From contig JAJPGZ010000001.1 in the NCBI GenBank assembly GCA_021325495.1, positions 62,001 through 126,000 on the forward strand: 64,000 nucleotides of DNA, given 5' to 3'. This document shows, in pieces, positions 26,383 to 35,643 of this stretch. The position numbers were made by a program, and so were the translations under genes. How positions within the stretch are numbered: position 1 is the stretch's first letter; each line of letters opens with the position of its first letter. This DNA is from Spartobacteria bacterium (GTDB taxonomy: Bacteria; Verrucomicrobiota; Verrucomicrobiia; Chthoniobacterales; UBA10450). The notes under the pieces were generated by a model, which was not told the origin of the DNA, made no database searches, and worked only from the letters and a program-made list of their open reading frames with translations.

Positions 26383-27834
26383 TTACTTAACGCGCACGTT
26401 CTTCCGCAGAAACGTCGGCACGTCCAAATCTTCGCCTTCGACAATCGTCGGTTCGCTTTTCTCAAATCGGCCGCGCGTCGCCGGCTCGAATTGCAGCACT
26501 TCCTGCTTCGGTTGCACCTTTTTCGATTTCGGTTTCGGCGGTGTCGCCGGTGCATCCGCAACCGGCGCGATCGGAACTACTGGTTTTTTCTTGGGCGGAA
26601 TCAAACGCGGTCCGGCCGCTGGTTTTTTCGCGGGCGCCGGCGCATGCTCCGACTCGTTAGGCGGAACCGGCTCGAACGGAATTAAATCCTGCGGCGGCGC
26701 CGGCTCCGGTTCAATCGAGACCGGGGCCGGAGCTAATTCCGGTTCGCGTGGTGGTTGTGGATGCGGTTCCGGAACGATGTCGATCTTCGGCGCGCTTTGC
26801 GCTTGCGGCTCTGTCCACGCCGGCGCCGGTGGAATTTGTGGCGGCGCAAGATCGACATCTCCCACTAACGAACTGATGATTGTAACGCTCAATCGATCTC
26901 CCATGCGGCTGTCCACCGCCGTGCCGAAAATAATCTGCGTGTGATCGCGCACCTGCTTGCCCAATTCCTTCATCAGGATTTCCACTTCGGACAACGTCAT
27001 CGCCGGTCCGCCGGAGACTTGCACGAGCACGTGCGCCGCATCCGCCAGCATTTTGCCTTTGCCCATAAGCGGACTTTTAAGCGCGAGCTTGAGCGCATCG
27101 TGCGCGCGGTTCTCCGATTCGGATTCGCCAAAGCCAAACAAGCATTTCCCGCTCTGGCTGCGCAGCGCCGCGAACAAATCATCGAAGCCGATGCGAATCA
27201 GTCCGGGACGCTGGATCAAATTGATAATCGAGCGCACGCTTTGGCTGATCGTGATATCGCCAAGCGCGAAGGCCTGATGAATGCCCGCATTCGGCGCAAC
27301 CATGTCGCCCATGCGATCGTTCTCGAAACAAATAACCGCGTTCGCGATTTGATTTAGCCTAACGAGAGCGTCTTCCGCCTGGGCCGATCGACGTTTGCCT
27401 TCAAACGAAAACGGCAGCGTCGCGAAAACAATGACGAGCGAACCGGCTTCGCGTGCGAGTTGCGCGACGAACGGGGCTGCGCCCGAGCCGGTGCCGCCGC
27501 CGAGTCCGGCGCAAATGAAAATCATGCGCGCATCGCGCAAGGCCTCGCGGATTTCATCGGCCGATTCGCACGCCGCTTGGAAACCAAGTTCGGGGTCGCC
27601 GCCGGAGCCGAGGCCGCGCGTGGTCGTTCGTCCGAGCTGGACTTTGGCCGCGGCGACGGAGCTGGCCAGCGCCTGCACGTCGGTGTTAATGGCGACGAGG
27701 TCGGCTTTGTCGGTGCCGTCGAGCACGACGCGGTCGAGCACGTTGCATCCGGCGCCGCCGACGCCGACGACCTTAATTGGAATCGTTTCCGGTTCGCGTT
27801 GCGGCAAACTGTAGTTTTTGCTGAGTTGGATCAT
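26383..27834 (-). CDS. ftsZ: Cell division GTPase FtsZ, with unusual T7 loop
   Basis: 483 residues, longer than usual because of a ~150-residue Pro/Ala-rich C-terminal linker. FtsZ polymerises with GTP into the division ring. The nucleotide site is intact (GVGGAGCNVLD, and GGGTGSGAAPF at residues 112-122). The T7 loop, usually Asn-x-Asp-Phe-Ala-Asp, reads GLIRIGFDDLF at 211-221, so only the last catalytic Asp is kept. The C-terminal peptide LDVPTFLRK, which binds FtsA, is present. The start codon is formed by a motif copy (AAGATCGACATG), with GGAAAG six bases upstream; a longer frame to 27912 is not used. Confidence 0.96.
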   Translation of the reverse strand: MIQLSKNYSLPQREPETIPIKVVGVGGAGCNVLDRVVLDGTDKADLVAINTDVQALASSVAAAKVQLGRTTTRGLGSGGDPELGFQAACESADEIREALRDARMIFICAGLGGGTGSGAAPFVAQLAREAGSLVIVFATLPFSFEGKRRSAQAEDALVRLNQIANAVICFENDRMGDMVAPNAGIHQAFALGDITISQSVRSIINLIQRPGLIRIGFDDLFAALRSQSGKCLFGFGESESENRAHDALKLALKSPLMGKGKMLADAAHVLVQVSGGPAMTLSEVEILMKELGKQVRDHTQIIFGTAVDSRMGDRLSVTIISSLVGDVDLAPPQIPPAPAWTEPQAQSAPKIDIVPEPHPQPPREPELAPAPVSIEPEPAPPQDLIPFEPVPPNESEHAPAPAKKPAAGPRLIPPKKKPVVPIAPVADAPATPPKPKSKKVQPKQEVLQFEPATRGRFEKSEPTIVEGEDLDVPTFLRKNVRVK

Positions 27835-27871
27835 GTCGATCTTTCCGTTGTCGATCTTGCGTTGAGTGAAT

Positions 27872-29080
27872 TCATCGGCTGCTAAAAATTTTTCCGAGCC
27901 ATCGTCCGGCAAATCCGCGCCGTGGTCGGTCGCCGCCCACCGCTTGCGCGTATTTGATCAAACCAATCGCCGTCGCGAATTGCGGATTCTCCACCGCGCT
28001 CGTTAGGCCGGACATGGTTTGCGCGTGCGTGGCGTGCGCCGGCATGTCGAACACATCCTCGGCCAGATGCTCGATCCCGCTGAGCAAGCTGCATCCCCCC
28101 GTGAGAAAGATGCCGGCGCCCGCGTAGTTAATGAAATCCTCCTGGTCGACCTTTCGTTTCAAAAGTTCGAAAGATTCGCGCATGCGGAGATGAATGATCG
28201 TGTTCAACGTTTCGCGCTCGATCTCCTTGCCCGCGAAGCCGGAGTCGTCCTTGAGCAAAATCGTTTCGCCCGGCAAACAATTGCCCAGCGTGCAACTGCC
28301 TTCTTCGATTTTCAGTTTCTCTGCGCGCGCCATCGGAATGCGCAATCCCATCGAGATGTCGTTCGTGACGTGATCGCCGCCGATCGCGAGCACGCCGCTT
28401 TGTTTCACCGCACCATCGACATACAAAATGAAATCGGTCGTGCCGCCGCCGATATCGATCACGAGCGCGCCGAGATTTTTTTGCTGCTGCGTCAGCACCA
28501 CCTGCGCGGACGCGAGCGCGGTGAAAACAACGTCCTCCACATCAAGCGGCAATTCTTTTACGCATCGAATCGTGTTTTGAATCCGCGTCCGGACACCGTG
28601 GATGATGTGAAAATCCGCTTCCAGCCGATGCCCGAGCATGCCGACGGGATTGAGCACTCCTTCCTGTCCATCGACGTGATAATTTTGGATGATCGAATGC
28701 AGGAAAGCGTTCGGCGCGGGCAGACTCACTTCACGCGCGTTGATCTTCACATCCTCGACATCCTGTTCGTCGATCTCGTCGCGGTCTTCCGGCAAAATCA
28801 CGCAGCCGCGATTGTTGAAACTGTGAATGTGCGAGCCGGCCACGCCGACATAAACGCTGCGAATCATCACGTCGCTTTTCTGTTCGGCATCGACCACGGC
28901 TTCGTGCACGCATTTCATCGCCGTTTCAAAATCAACAATCTCGCCTTTGCGCACGCCGCGTGAGGGCGCTTGACCGACGCCGAGAATTTTGACCGTGCCG
29001 TCCGGCCGCGTTTCGCCGACGACAACGCAAACCTTTGAGGTCCCGATTTCCAATCCAACTAACAAATCACTACTCGCCAT
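27872..29080 (-). CDS. ftsA: Cell division protein FtsA
   Basis: 402 residues of the actin-like fold. FtsA tethers FtsZ to the membrane. LLVGLEIGTSKVCVVVGE is the phosphate-1 strand, LGALVIDIGGGTTDFILY the phosphate-2 strand and GIFLTGGCSLLSGIEHLAE the adenosine-binding block. The C-terminal amphipathic helix (GRWLGKIF) is the membrane anchor. ATG 29080 follows a good AAGGAAG ribosome site; upstream in-frame sequence lacks FtsA features and overlaps ftsQ. The gene overlaps the end of ftsQ by 11 bases and is followed by ftsZ after 37 bases. Confidence 0.96.
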   Translation of the reverse strand: MASSDLLVGLEIGTSKVCVVVGETRPDGTVKILGVGQAPSRGVRKGEIVDFETAMKCVHEAVVDAEQKSDVMIRSVYVGVAGSHIHSFNNRGCVILPEDRDEIDEQDVEDVKINAREVSLPAPNAFLHSIIQNYHVDGQEGVLNPVGMLGHRLEADFHIIHGVRTRIQNTIRCVKELPLDVEDVVFTALASAQVVLTQQQKNLGALVIDIGGGTTDFILYVDGAVKQSGVLAIGGDHVTNDISMGLRIPMARAEKLKIEEGSCTLGNCLPGETILLKDDSGFAGKEIERETLNTIIHLRMRESFELLKRKVDQEDFINYAGAGIFLTGGCSLLSGIEHLAEDVFDMPAHATHAQTMSGLTSAVENPQFATAIGLIKYAQAVGGDRPRRGFAGRWLGKIFSSR

Positions 29081-30158
29081 TCGTATTCTTCTTTCCTTTT
29101 TCCACCGGCAACGCGCGTTTGATCGACATCTTCGGGCTCGGTGACGCGCTCGCAGTCGCGTGCAGCTTCGTCGCCGAAAACGTCCCGAACTTGGGCGCAT
29201 CCGGTGGCAATGCCTTCATCACGCGCGGCTGTTCGTTAGGCACAATCGTTTCGTTGATCACGTCGACCGCCGGTTTGCCGAACGTGACCGGAATGTTGCG
29301 CTGGACGAGCAGGTTTACCGTCGCCAGCTCCTGCTTCGTGTCGTCGCTGTAAATGAGGAATTGCTCCAGCCGCTGCAATTGCGTTTCCAAGTTCTCGAAT
29401 GCGAATGTGACCTGCGTCCGATTTTTGTCGGTCACATGCAGGCAATAACCTTTCGACACGTCGATCTCGCGAATTTGAAAACGCGTCTGCATGAAGCTGC
29501 GCGTGCTCATGCGTAAAAGCTCGAGCGCCGCGCGCGCTTCGGATGATTCCACAATTTTGCCGGCCGCGAGCGTCTCACTCGTGCAACCCGTGATGAGCGG
29601 CAGCCCCAGATATTCCGGCAGCAATTTCTTTTCTTTCATCAACACGCCGCGCGCATCGACTAGGAATGCGGCGTCGGATGTAAAAGGATCGGCGATCGAT
29701 TTTTCGGACGTGATCCACGCGATCGGCTTGCGTTCCGTCACCCGAATGTCGATTTCGTTCGGCAACTTGCGCACGACCTGCACATCATCGACCTGCGGCA
29801 GCTCCTGTAATTTGTCGTGCACCTGCGCAAGATCGACATGGAAAATGTTTTCGCCTTCGTGCACATCCGTGACCTCGAGGGCGCGGTCGCGCGGCAACGT
29901 CCCATCGGTCTCGAATTCTATGTTCGTTAGGCGATAATCGGGGTTGTCGAAAAAGAACCGGCGCAATCCCGCGCGCGCGCCGAGACAAACGCCGGTCGCA
30001 AGCGCGATCACGAGCACGAACTTCGACACGAACACGAGCACTTTGCGATTGCGATGCTGTGCGGCCGAACGCGAGCGCACGTTCACATCGAGCAGATGCT
30101 GTTGGCGTCGCTGCTTCGGCTTCGACACACGTTGATTGCGCGGCCGCGAACGCTTCAT
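29070..30158 (-). CDS. ftsQ: Cell division protein FtsQ
   Basis: 362 residues: a basic cytoplasmic N-terminus, one membrane span near residues 42-62 (FVSKFVLVIALATGVCLGA), then a periplasmic POTRA domain (YRLTNIEFETDGTLPRDRALEVTDV) and the FtsQ domain (PNEIDIRVTERKPIAWI). It bridges early and late division proteins. ATG 30158 overlaps the ddl stop as ATGA; an upstream in-frame start at 30203 is less likely. The C-terminal ~60 residues are Ala/Pro/Ser-rich, beyond the usual FtsQ length. Motif copy 29829 encodes HVDLAQ after the POTRA strand. Confidence 0.9.
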   Translation of the reverse strand: MKRSRPRNQRVSKPKQRRQQHLLDVNVRSRSAAQHRNRKVLVFVSKFVLVIALATGVCLGARAGLRRFFFDNPDYRLTNIEFETDGTLPRDRALEVTDVHEGENIFHVDLAQVHDKLQELPQVDDVQVVRKLPNEIDIRVTERKPIAWITSEKSIADPFTSDAAFLVDARGVLMKEKKLLPEYLGLPLITGCTSETLAAGKIVESSEARAALELLRMSTRSFMQTRFQIREIDVSKGYCLHVTDKNRTQVTFAFENLETQLQRLEQFLIYSDDTKQELATVNLLVQRNIPVTFGKPAVDVINETIVPNEQPRVMKALPPDAPKFGTFSATKLHATASASPSPKMSIKRALPVEKGKKNTNGE

Positions 30159-31075
30159 TTCCGCGCTCCTTTCGCCAGCGACAACTCGATGATCCTTTGG
30201 CAAAGATCGACATAGTTGATTCCGACGGCCGCCGCCGCTTCCGGCAACAAACTCGTCTCCGTCATTCCCGGAATGGTGTTGATCTCGAGCACGGTCGCCG
30301 CGCCGTTCTCCGGCAAAAGCACATCAACGCGCGCATAAACCTGCAGGCCTAACGAGCGAAACGCCCGCATCACTAGTTCTTGAATCTCCGCCGTTTTTTC
30401 CTTGTCGATCTTCGCCGGACAAACATGCTCCGCGCTCGCGCCCGCACTCGGATTCAAAAACGGATACTTGGTGTTGAAATCGTAGAAGCCGCCTTTGGGA
30501 ATGATCTCGAGAATCGGCAACGCCTGTTCGCCGAGCACGCCGATGGTCAACTCGCGGCCGGGCACAAACTTCTCGACCAGCAATTCGCGATCGTATTTCG
30601 CCGCTTTCGCGAGCGCCGGCTCGAGCTCCGATTCGGTCTTAATAATATAGACGCCGACGGTCGAACCCTGGCGGGGCGCTTTGACGACGAGGGGGAGCGA
30701 GAACGTTGGCCGTTGTCCGGCCTGGATCACTTCCCAATCGGGAGTCGTCACTCCGTGGTCACGGAATTTCCTTTTCGACCGAATCTTATCAAAAGCAAGT
30801 GCGCTTTCTTCAACGCCCTCTCCCGTGTAGGCGATTCCGCGCTTCTCCAGCACGGATTGGATCTGCCCGTCTTCGCCGAAAGTTCCGTGAATGCAATTGA
30901 ACGCAAGATCGACATCGCCCGGCAAATCAAACTCGGGACCGCGAACATCGACATCGACCACCTCGCAGCCTAACGACCGCAACGCCTTCGAAACGCCGCG
31001 CGCTGTCGCCAGCGAAACTTCGCGCTCCGAGCCCGGCCCGCCCTGCAATACCGCAATTTTTTTTGGTAAGTTCAT
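30155..31075 (-). CDS. ddl: D-alanine-D-alanine ligase
   Basis: 306 residues. Joins two D-alanines with ATP for the peptidoglycan stem. Typical blocks are VLQGGPGSEREVSLATARGV at the N-terminus, LVVKAPRQGSTVGV in the lid, and ARVDVLLPENGAATVLEINTIPGM with the metal ligands and Glu/Asn pair. The position between murC-murB and ftsQ is the standard dcw order. It overlaps ftsQ by an ATGA and begins 37 bases after murC-murB. Confidence 0.95.
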   Translation of the reverse strand: MNLPKKIAVLQGGPGSEREVSLATARGVSKALRSLGCEVVDVDVRGPEFDLPGDVDLAFNCIHGTFGEDGQIQSVLEKRGIAYTGEGVEESALAFDKIRSKRKFRDHGVTTPDWEVIQAGQRPTFSLPLVVKAPRQGSTVGVYIIKTESELEPALAKAAKYDRELLVEKFVPGRELTIGVLGEQALPILEIIPKGGFYDFNTKYPFLNPSAGASAEHVCPAKIDKEKTAEIQELVMRAFRSLGLQVYARVDVLLPENGAATVLEINTIPGMTETSLLPEAAAAVGINYVDLCQRIIELSLAKGARK

Positions 31076-31112
31076 CGCCTAATGATTCGTGGCGAAAGCC
31101 CGTCGTCTTTCA

Positions 31113-33392
31113 TTAATCCTCCCCCACGATTTGAACTTCCGTTTCCAGCTCGACCCCGCGCTCGCGCGCCTTCGATTTAATCCGTTCGATCAACTGCAGC
31201 ATTTCGGCCGCAGTCGCACCGCCGTCGTTGACGAGGAAATTTCCGTGCACCTCCGAGACGCGCGCATTGCCAACACGCGTGTTTTTCAATCCGAGCTCAT
31301 CGACCAACTTTCCCGCCGGCGTCGTATTCGGATTTTTGAAAATGCAGCCCGCGCTTTTCGCGATCGGTTGTGTCGAGCGCCGTTTTTCCTGCGACTCTGA
31401 CAAGCGATTGTCGATCTTGCCGCGTTCCGCCGGTTCCGCGCGAAACGTTGCCGCGACCGCGTAATTTTTTTCCAGCAACGGAAAGTGCCGATAATGCACT
31501 TCCAGTTCATCGCGCTCCTTTGTGTGCGAATTTCCGTCGGCATCAAGATAGCGAACACGCGCGACGTAGTCGAAAGTTTGCGCGCCCATCGCGCCAGCGT
31601 TCATGCGCAATCCGCCGCCGAGCTCGCCGGGAATTCCTTCCATCCACTCGAGTCCGCCGAGATTTGCGCCGCGCGCTGCGTAAGCCACCTCATGCAATTT
31701 CGCGCCGGCGCCGGCGGTAATCTCGTTTCCGACGATGTCGATCTTGTCGAATTCGCCGCCACTCGGATGAACGACCACGCCGCGAATTCCGCCGTCGCGG
31801 ACTAACAAATTCGATCCGCGTCCGATCACAAACAGCGGAAGATTTTCGCGCCGGCAAAATCGAATTAGTTCCGCAAACGCATTCTCTGTTCGCGGTTCGA
31901 CCCAAAAATCGGCCGGCCCACCCACGCGCAGCGTTGTGTGTTTCGCCAGCGGCTCATACAAACGCACGTCGCCCTCTTCGCCCACGATCGCCTTCAACTT
32001 CTCCGCGATCACGAGATCGGCCGCTAAGATTGACAACTGCTCGTGAATGTTTCCTGCACCAAGACTCAGAACGAGATCGCCGACGTCGAGCGCGTTGCCG
32101 ATGTCGCAATGGACGCGGTCGAGTCGCGGTTGAAAAGTCGCATCGCGATGACCGTGCGCGAGGATCTCATCCACGATCGTTTGTCCGCTGATTCCCGGGA
32201 TCGGCGCTTCGCTCGCCGGATAAATATCCGTCACCACGATCTTGTCCGCGTCGTCAAAGGCGGCGCCGAATTCTTTCCGCAACGCTTTCGTGCGCGAATA
32301 ACGATGGGGCTGAAACATCGTCAGCACGCGCTTGCGCCCGGCCGATCGCGCCGTCTTCAAGGTCGCGCGAATCTCCGTCGGATGATGCGCGTAATCATCG
32401 ACCAGCAGAAACCGATCGCTCGCGTATTTGATTTCGAAACGGCGGCGGGCGTGTTGAAATTTGCCTAACGATTTCGCGATTTTATCGAAAGGCACGCCTA
32501 GTTCCGTCGCGAGCGCGACCACCCCGGTGGCATTATGCACGTTGTGCCGGCCGGGAACGCTGAGCACGATTTCGCCGAGCTTTTCGCCACGGCGATAAAC
32601 GCAAAACACTGAAGTGAAGTCACGCAGCTCGATGTCGCTCGCGCGATACTCCGCCCCGTCACTGAGACCGAACGAAATCGTGCGATCGCAACATCGACAT
32701 GTTCGCGGCGCGTGCGTGTCATCCGCGCTGTAAAAAACAATTCCGGTGGTTTGATTGAGCAGTTTTGCAAACACTGCCTCGATCGCCGCGAGGTCTTTGT
32801 AAAAATCGAGATGCTCCTCTTCGATATTTAAAATGAGCGCATGTTCCGGATGAAAAAGTTCAATTGTTCCGTCGCTCTCATCGGCTTCGGCCACGAACCA
32901 TTCGCCGCGCGCGTCCCAATGCGCGTTCGAGCCGAGAATCGGAATTTCCGCGCCGACATAATGCGACGGATGCACGCCGCCTTCGCGCAAAACGTGGGCG
33001 GCCATCGCCGACGTCGTTGTCTTGCCATGCATGCCGGCGATGACGATGCCGCGTTTGGCGCGCATGATCGCGGCGAGCGCTTCGGCGCGGCGCGCTTTCA
33101 TTTTCGCTGACGCCAAAATGGGATTGTCGATCTTGATGGCCGACGAATAGATCACCAACTCGGCATCGGCGGCGTCTTCCGCCTGATGACCTTGATGGAA
33201 ACGCAGACCGAGCCGTTGCAATCGAGCTGTCTCCTGCGTCGCCACTTTGTCCGAGCCGCTGACTTCGTGTCCAAGCTCGAGCAGAAGCGCGGCCAGTCCG
33301 CTCATCCCGCTGCCGGCGACGCCGATCAAATGCACGCGATGTCGCTCGTGCGCGAAAAATTTTGCAAGATCGACATCGTTCATCGTGGTCAT
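31113..33392 (-). CDS. murC/murB: MurC-MurB fusion: UDP-MurNAc-L-Ala ligase plus UDP-MurNAc dehydrogenase
   Basis: 759 residues in one frame. Residues ~1-460 are MurC: VHLIGVAGSGMSGLA, ATP loop IAGMHGKTTTSAM, DDYAHHPTEI and FQPHRYSRT. Residues ~465-759 are MurB: LRVGGPADFWVEP, GRGSNLLVRDGGI, GIPGELGGGLRMNAGAMG, and SAGCIFKNPN, where Cys stands at the general-acid position that is Ser in E. coli; VSEVHGNFLVN supplies the Glu. MurB reduces the enolpyruvyl group and MurC then adds L-Ala, so the fusion joins consecutive steps. ATG 33392 overlaps the murG stop. Such MurB/MurC fusions are known in Verrucomicrobia. Confidence 0.95.
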   Translation of the reverse strand: MTTMNDVDLAKFFAHERHRVHLIGVAGSGMSGLAALLLELGHEVSGSDKVATQETARLQRLGLRFHQGHQAEDAADAELVIYSSAIKIDNPILASAKMKARRAEALAAIMRAKRGIVIAGMHGKTTTSAMAAHVLREGGVHPSHYVGAEIPILGSNAHWDARGEWFVAEADESDGTIELFHPEHALILNIEEEHLDFYKDLAAIEAVFAKLLNQTTGIVFYSADDTHAPRTCRCCDRTISFGLSDGAEYRASDIELRDFTSVFCVYRRGEKLGEIVLSVPGRHNVHNATGVVALATELGVPFDKIAKSLGKFQHARRRFEIKYASDRFLLVDDYAHHPTEIRATLKTARSAGRKRVLTMFQPHRYSRTKALRKEFGAAFDDADKIVVTDIYPASEAPIPGISGQTIVDEILAHGHRDATFQPRLDRVHCDIGNALDVGDLVLSLGAGNIHEQLSILAADLVIAEKLKAIVGEEGDVRLYEPLAKHTTLRVGGPADFWVEPRTENAFAELIRFCRRENLPLFVIGRGSNLLVRDGGIRGVVVHPSGGEFDKIDIVGNEITAGAGAKLHEVAYAARGANLGGLEWMEGIPGELGGGLRMNAGAMGAQTFDYVARVRYLDADGNSHTKERDELEVHYRHFPLLEKNYAVAATFRAEPAERGKIDNRLSESQEKRRSTQPIAKSAGCIFKNPNTTPAGKLVDELGLKNTRVGNARVSEVHGNFLVNDGGATAAEMLQLIERIKSKARERGVELETEVQIVGED

Positions 33393-34471
33393 TGCACGTA
33401 TTTCTCCATCGTGTCTACCACGCGTTTGGCTGCGTCGTTCGGAGCGAGCCGTTTCGCCGCGTCCGACATCAAACGCAGCTGCATTTCGTCGCCTAACAAG
33501 TCGCGAAACTTGTGCGCGAGCGACTCCGGCGTGACCTCCGCTTCCTTCATGACGACGGCTGCCCCGCTGCGCGCGAAGATTTCTGCGTTGCGCGTTTGGT
33601 GATCCTCCGCCGCGTACGGATACGGAATTAAAATCGACGGTAGAAAAAATGTCGCGAGCTCGGCGAGACTGGCCGCGCCCGAACGCGCGATGGCCAGGTC
33701 GCTCGCGCTGTAAAGCAATTCCATGTGATGATGAAACGGCGCGACAAGCGCGGGGATTTGTTCACGCGCGTAGTTGTCGGCGACTAACTTTTCGTCACGC
33801 GCACCGGTGAGATGAATGATTTGAATTTGCGCGTCGCGCAGCAAGGCCGCTGCTTTGACCATCACCTGATTAATTCCGCTCGCGCCCTGGCTTCCGCCCA
33901 TGACGAGCAACGTTTTCAAGTCGTCACGCAGTCCGAGTTTTTGCCGCGCAAGATGTCGATCTAACGGGCGCAGCTCGGTCCGAATCGGCGTACCGGTCAC
34001 TTCTGTGCGCGCCTTCGGAAAAAACTGCGCACATTCCTTGAAGCCTAACAAGACTGCGCGCACCATCCGCGCGGTGAATCGATTCGCTTTGCCGGGGATG
34101 GCGTTCGACTCGTGAATGAATGTCGGCAAACCGCGCATGCGTCCGGCCATCACCGGAGCGGTGGAAGTGAACCCACCCATGCCGAGAACCACATTCGGTT
34201 TGAATTGACTGTAGATGGTGCGACAACGCGACAGACTGTCGGCAAATCGCCTAACGAATCCGAAAATCGCTGGCGAAAATCCGGAGGGCAAACCGACCGT
34301 CGGCAATTTCTCGTAGCGCAGCTCCGGATGTTCCTTGAGCGCGAGCGTGTCGACTTCCTTTTCGGAAATGAAGAGCATCACTTCGTGGCCGCGACCGCGC
34401 AGCGTTTCGGCCACGGCGATTCCCGGAAACAAATGTCCGCCCGTTCCTCCGCATGCAATGACAGCGTTCAT
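33389..34471 (-). CDS. murG: MurG, lipid II glycosyltransferase
   Basis: 360 residues. Adds GlcNAc to lipid I at the inner face of the membrane. The N-terminal GGTGGHLFPGIAVAE loop is diagnostic; GFTSTAPVMAGRMRGLPTFIHESNAIPGKANRF and VMGGSQGASGINQ, then ARSGAASLAEL in the UDP-sugar site, follow in the right order. The ATG is immediately preceded by the motif copy at 34472. It overlaps murC-murB by ATGA and follows ftsW by 13 bases. Confidence 0.96.
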   Translation of the reverse strand: MNAVIACGGTGGHLFPGIAVAETLRGRGHEVMLFISEKEVDTLALKEHPELRYEKLPTVGLPSGFSPAIFGFVRRFADSLSRCRTIYSQFKPNVVLGMGGFTSTAPVMAGRMRGLPTFIHESNAIPGKANRFTARMVRAVLLGFKECAQFFPKARTEVTGTPIRTELRPLDRHLARQKLGLRDDLKTLLVMGGSQGASGINQVMVKAAALLRDAQIQIIHLTGARDEKLVADNYAREQIPALVAPFHHHMELLYSASDLAIARSGAASLAELATFFLPSILIPYPYAAEDHQTRNAEIFARSGAAVVMKEAEVTPESLAHKFRDLLGDEMQLRLMSDAAKRLAPNDAAKRVVDTMEKYVQ

Positions 34472-34484
34472 TGTCGATCTTGCA

Positions 34485-35627
34485 TCAGATGCGCGGGGTG
34501 ACGCGGACTTGCAGCGCGGTGCGTTTGCGATTCGTCGGTTCCAATTTCGCCTGCCGATAAATGTTCATGAGCAATCCGACCGCGAACAAACACGCGACCA
34601 GATTCGATCCGCCGTAGCTCACGAACGGCAGCGGCAGACCCTTGTTAGGCAAAAGCGACGTCGTCACGCCAATGTTCACCGCCGCCTGCAAACCGAGCAG
34701 CGACACGAGTCCACAGCCTAGCAACAGTCCGAAACGGTCCTTCGCGTGCAGCGCGATTAACATTCCGCAGACGATGATGACGACGAACAGAAACACCACG
34801 AGCAAACTCACGCGCAGTCCTAGCTCTTCGCCGATCATCGGAAAAATAAAATCGGTGTGGGCGTAAGGAAGGTACATCATTTTCTGGCGGCCGTTGCCGA
34901 GGCCGAGGCCTTCCATGCCGCCGCTGCCCCACGCGATCAGCGCCTGCATTTGCTGTAAGCCGGCGTCCTGTTTGTAAGTTTCGGGATGCAGGAAGGCGAG
35001 CAATCGGCCCATTCGTTCCGGCAATAGTGACGCCATTAATAAGAGCGAAACGAATCCGCCGGCGGCCACGACGCCGAGGAGAACCATGTTTGCGCCGGCG
35101 ACAAACATGACCACGAATGCCATCGCGCCGATGAGCGCGGTCGTGCCGAGATCGACTTCTGCGAGGATCAGCGCGAGCAAAATTCCCACGACCGCGAGCG
35201 GAATGCCAAATCCGTAAACGAGCGAGCCACTCACTTTTTCGTAGCGCGAATACCACCAAGCCAGAAAAAACACGGCGGCGATCTTCGCGATTTCGGATGG
35301 TTGAAAACTGAGCGCGTTAAAGCCGACCCATCGCCGCGAACCGTTGATGCGCATGCCGATGTGCGGGACGAAACAGAGCACGAGCGTGGCAATCGCGAGC
35401 GCGAACCAGATCCACCACGTGCGTTGCCACACGTGGTAATCGACGAGCGCGGCCACGGTGCAGATCGTTAGGCCGACGCCGAGCCAAATGCCCTGTCGTT
35501 TGATGAAGAAGTAAACGTCGCCGTGGCTGTCGCGCGCGAATGCGCTCGTGCTAAAAAGCATGACGATGCCGATCACGAGCGTGCCGAGCACAGCGATGAA
35601 AAGGAGCGTGGCGCTTTTGCGATGCAT
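34485..35627 (-). CDS. ftsW: FtsW, septal peptidoglycan glycosyltransferase
   Basis: 380 residues with about ten membrane spans, SEDS family. Signatures: RWVGFNALSFQPSEIAKIA (with the family's conserved region before the large extracellular loop), AEVDLGTTALIGAMAFVVMF and the C-terminal PLPFVSYGGSNLVA. FtsW polymerises lipid II together with the penicillin-binding protein encoded at 41469. It lies between a LysM gene and murG, all in the same direction. Between its start and the LysM stop there is a nine-base version of the dispersed motif (35634). Confidence 0.95.
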   Translation of the reverse strand: MHRKSATLLFIAVLGTLVIGIVMLFSTSAFARDSHGDVYFFIKRQGIWLGVGLTICTVAALVDYHVWQRTWWIWFALAIATLVLCFVPHIGMRINGSRRWVGFNALSFQPSEIAKIAAVFFLAWWYSRYEKVSGSLVYGFGIPLAVVGILLALILAEVDLGTTALIGAMAFVVMFVAGANMVLLGVVAAGGFVSLLLMASLLPERMGRLLAFLHPETYKQDAGLQQMQALIAWGSGGMEGLGLGNGRQKMMYLPYAHTDFIFPMIGEELGLRVSLLVVFLFVVIIVCGMLIALHAKDRFGLLLGCGLVSLLGLQAAVNIGVTTSLLPNKGLPLPFVSYGGSNLVACLFAVGLLMNIYRQAKLEPTNRKRTALQVRVTPRI

Positions 35628-35643
35628 GGCGTTAGATCGACAT

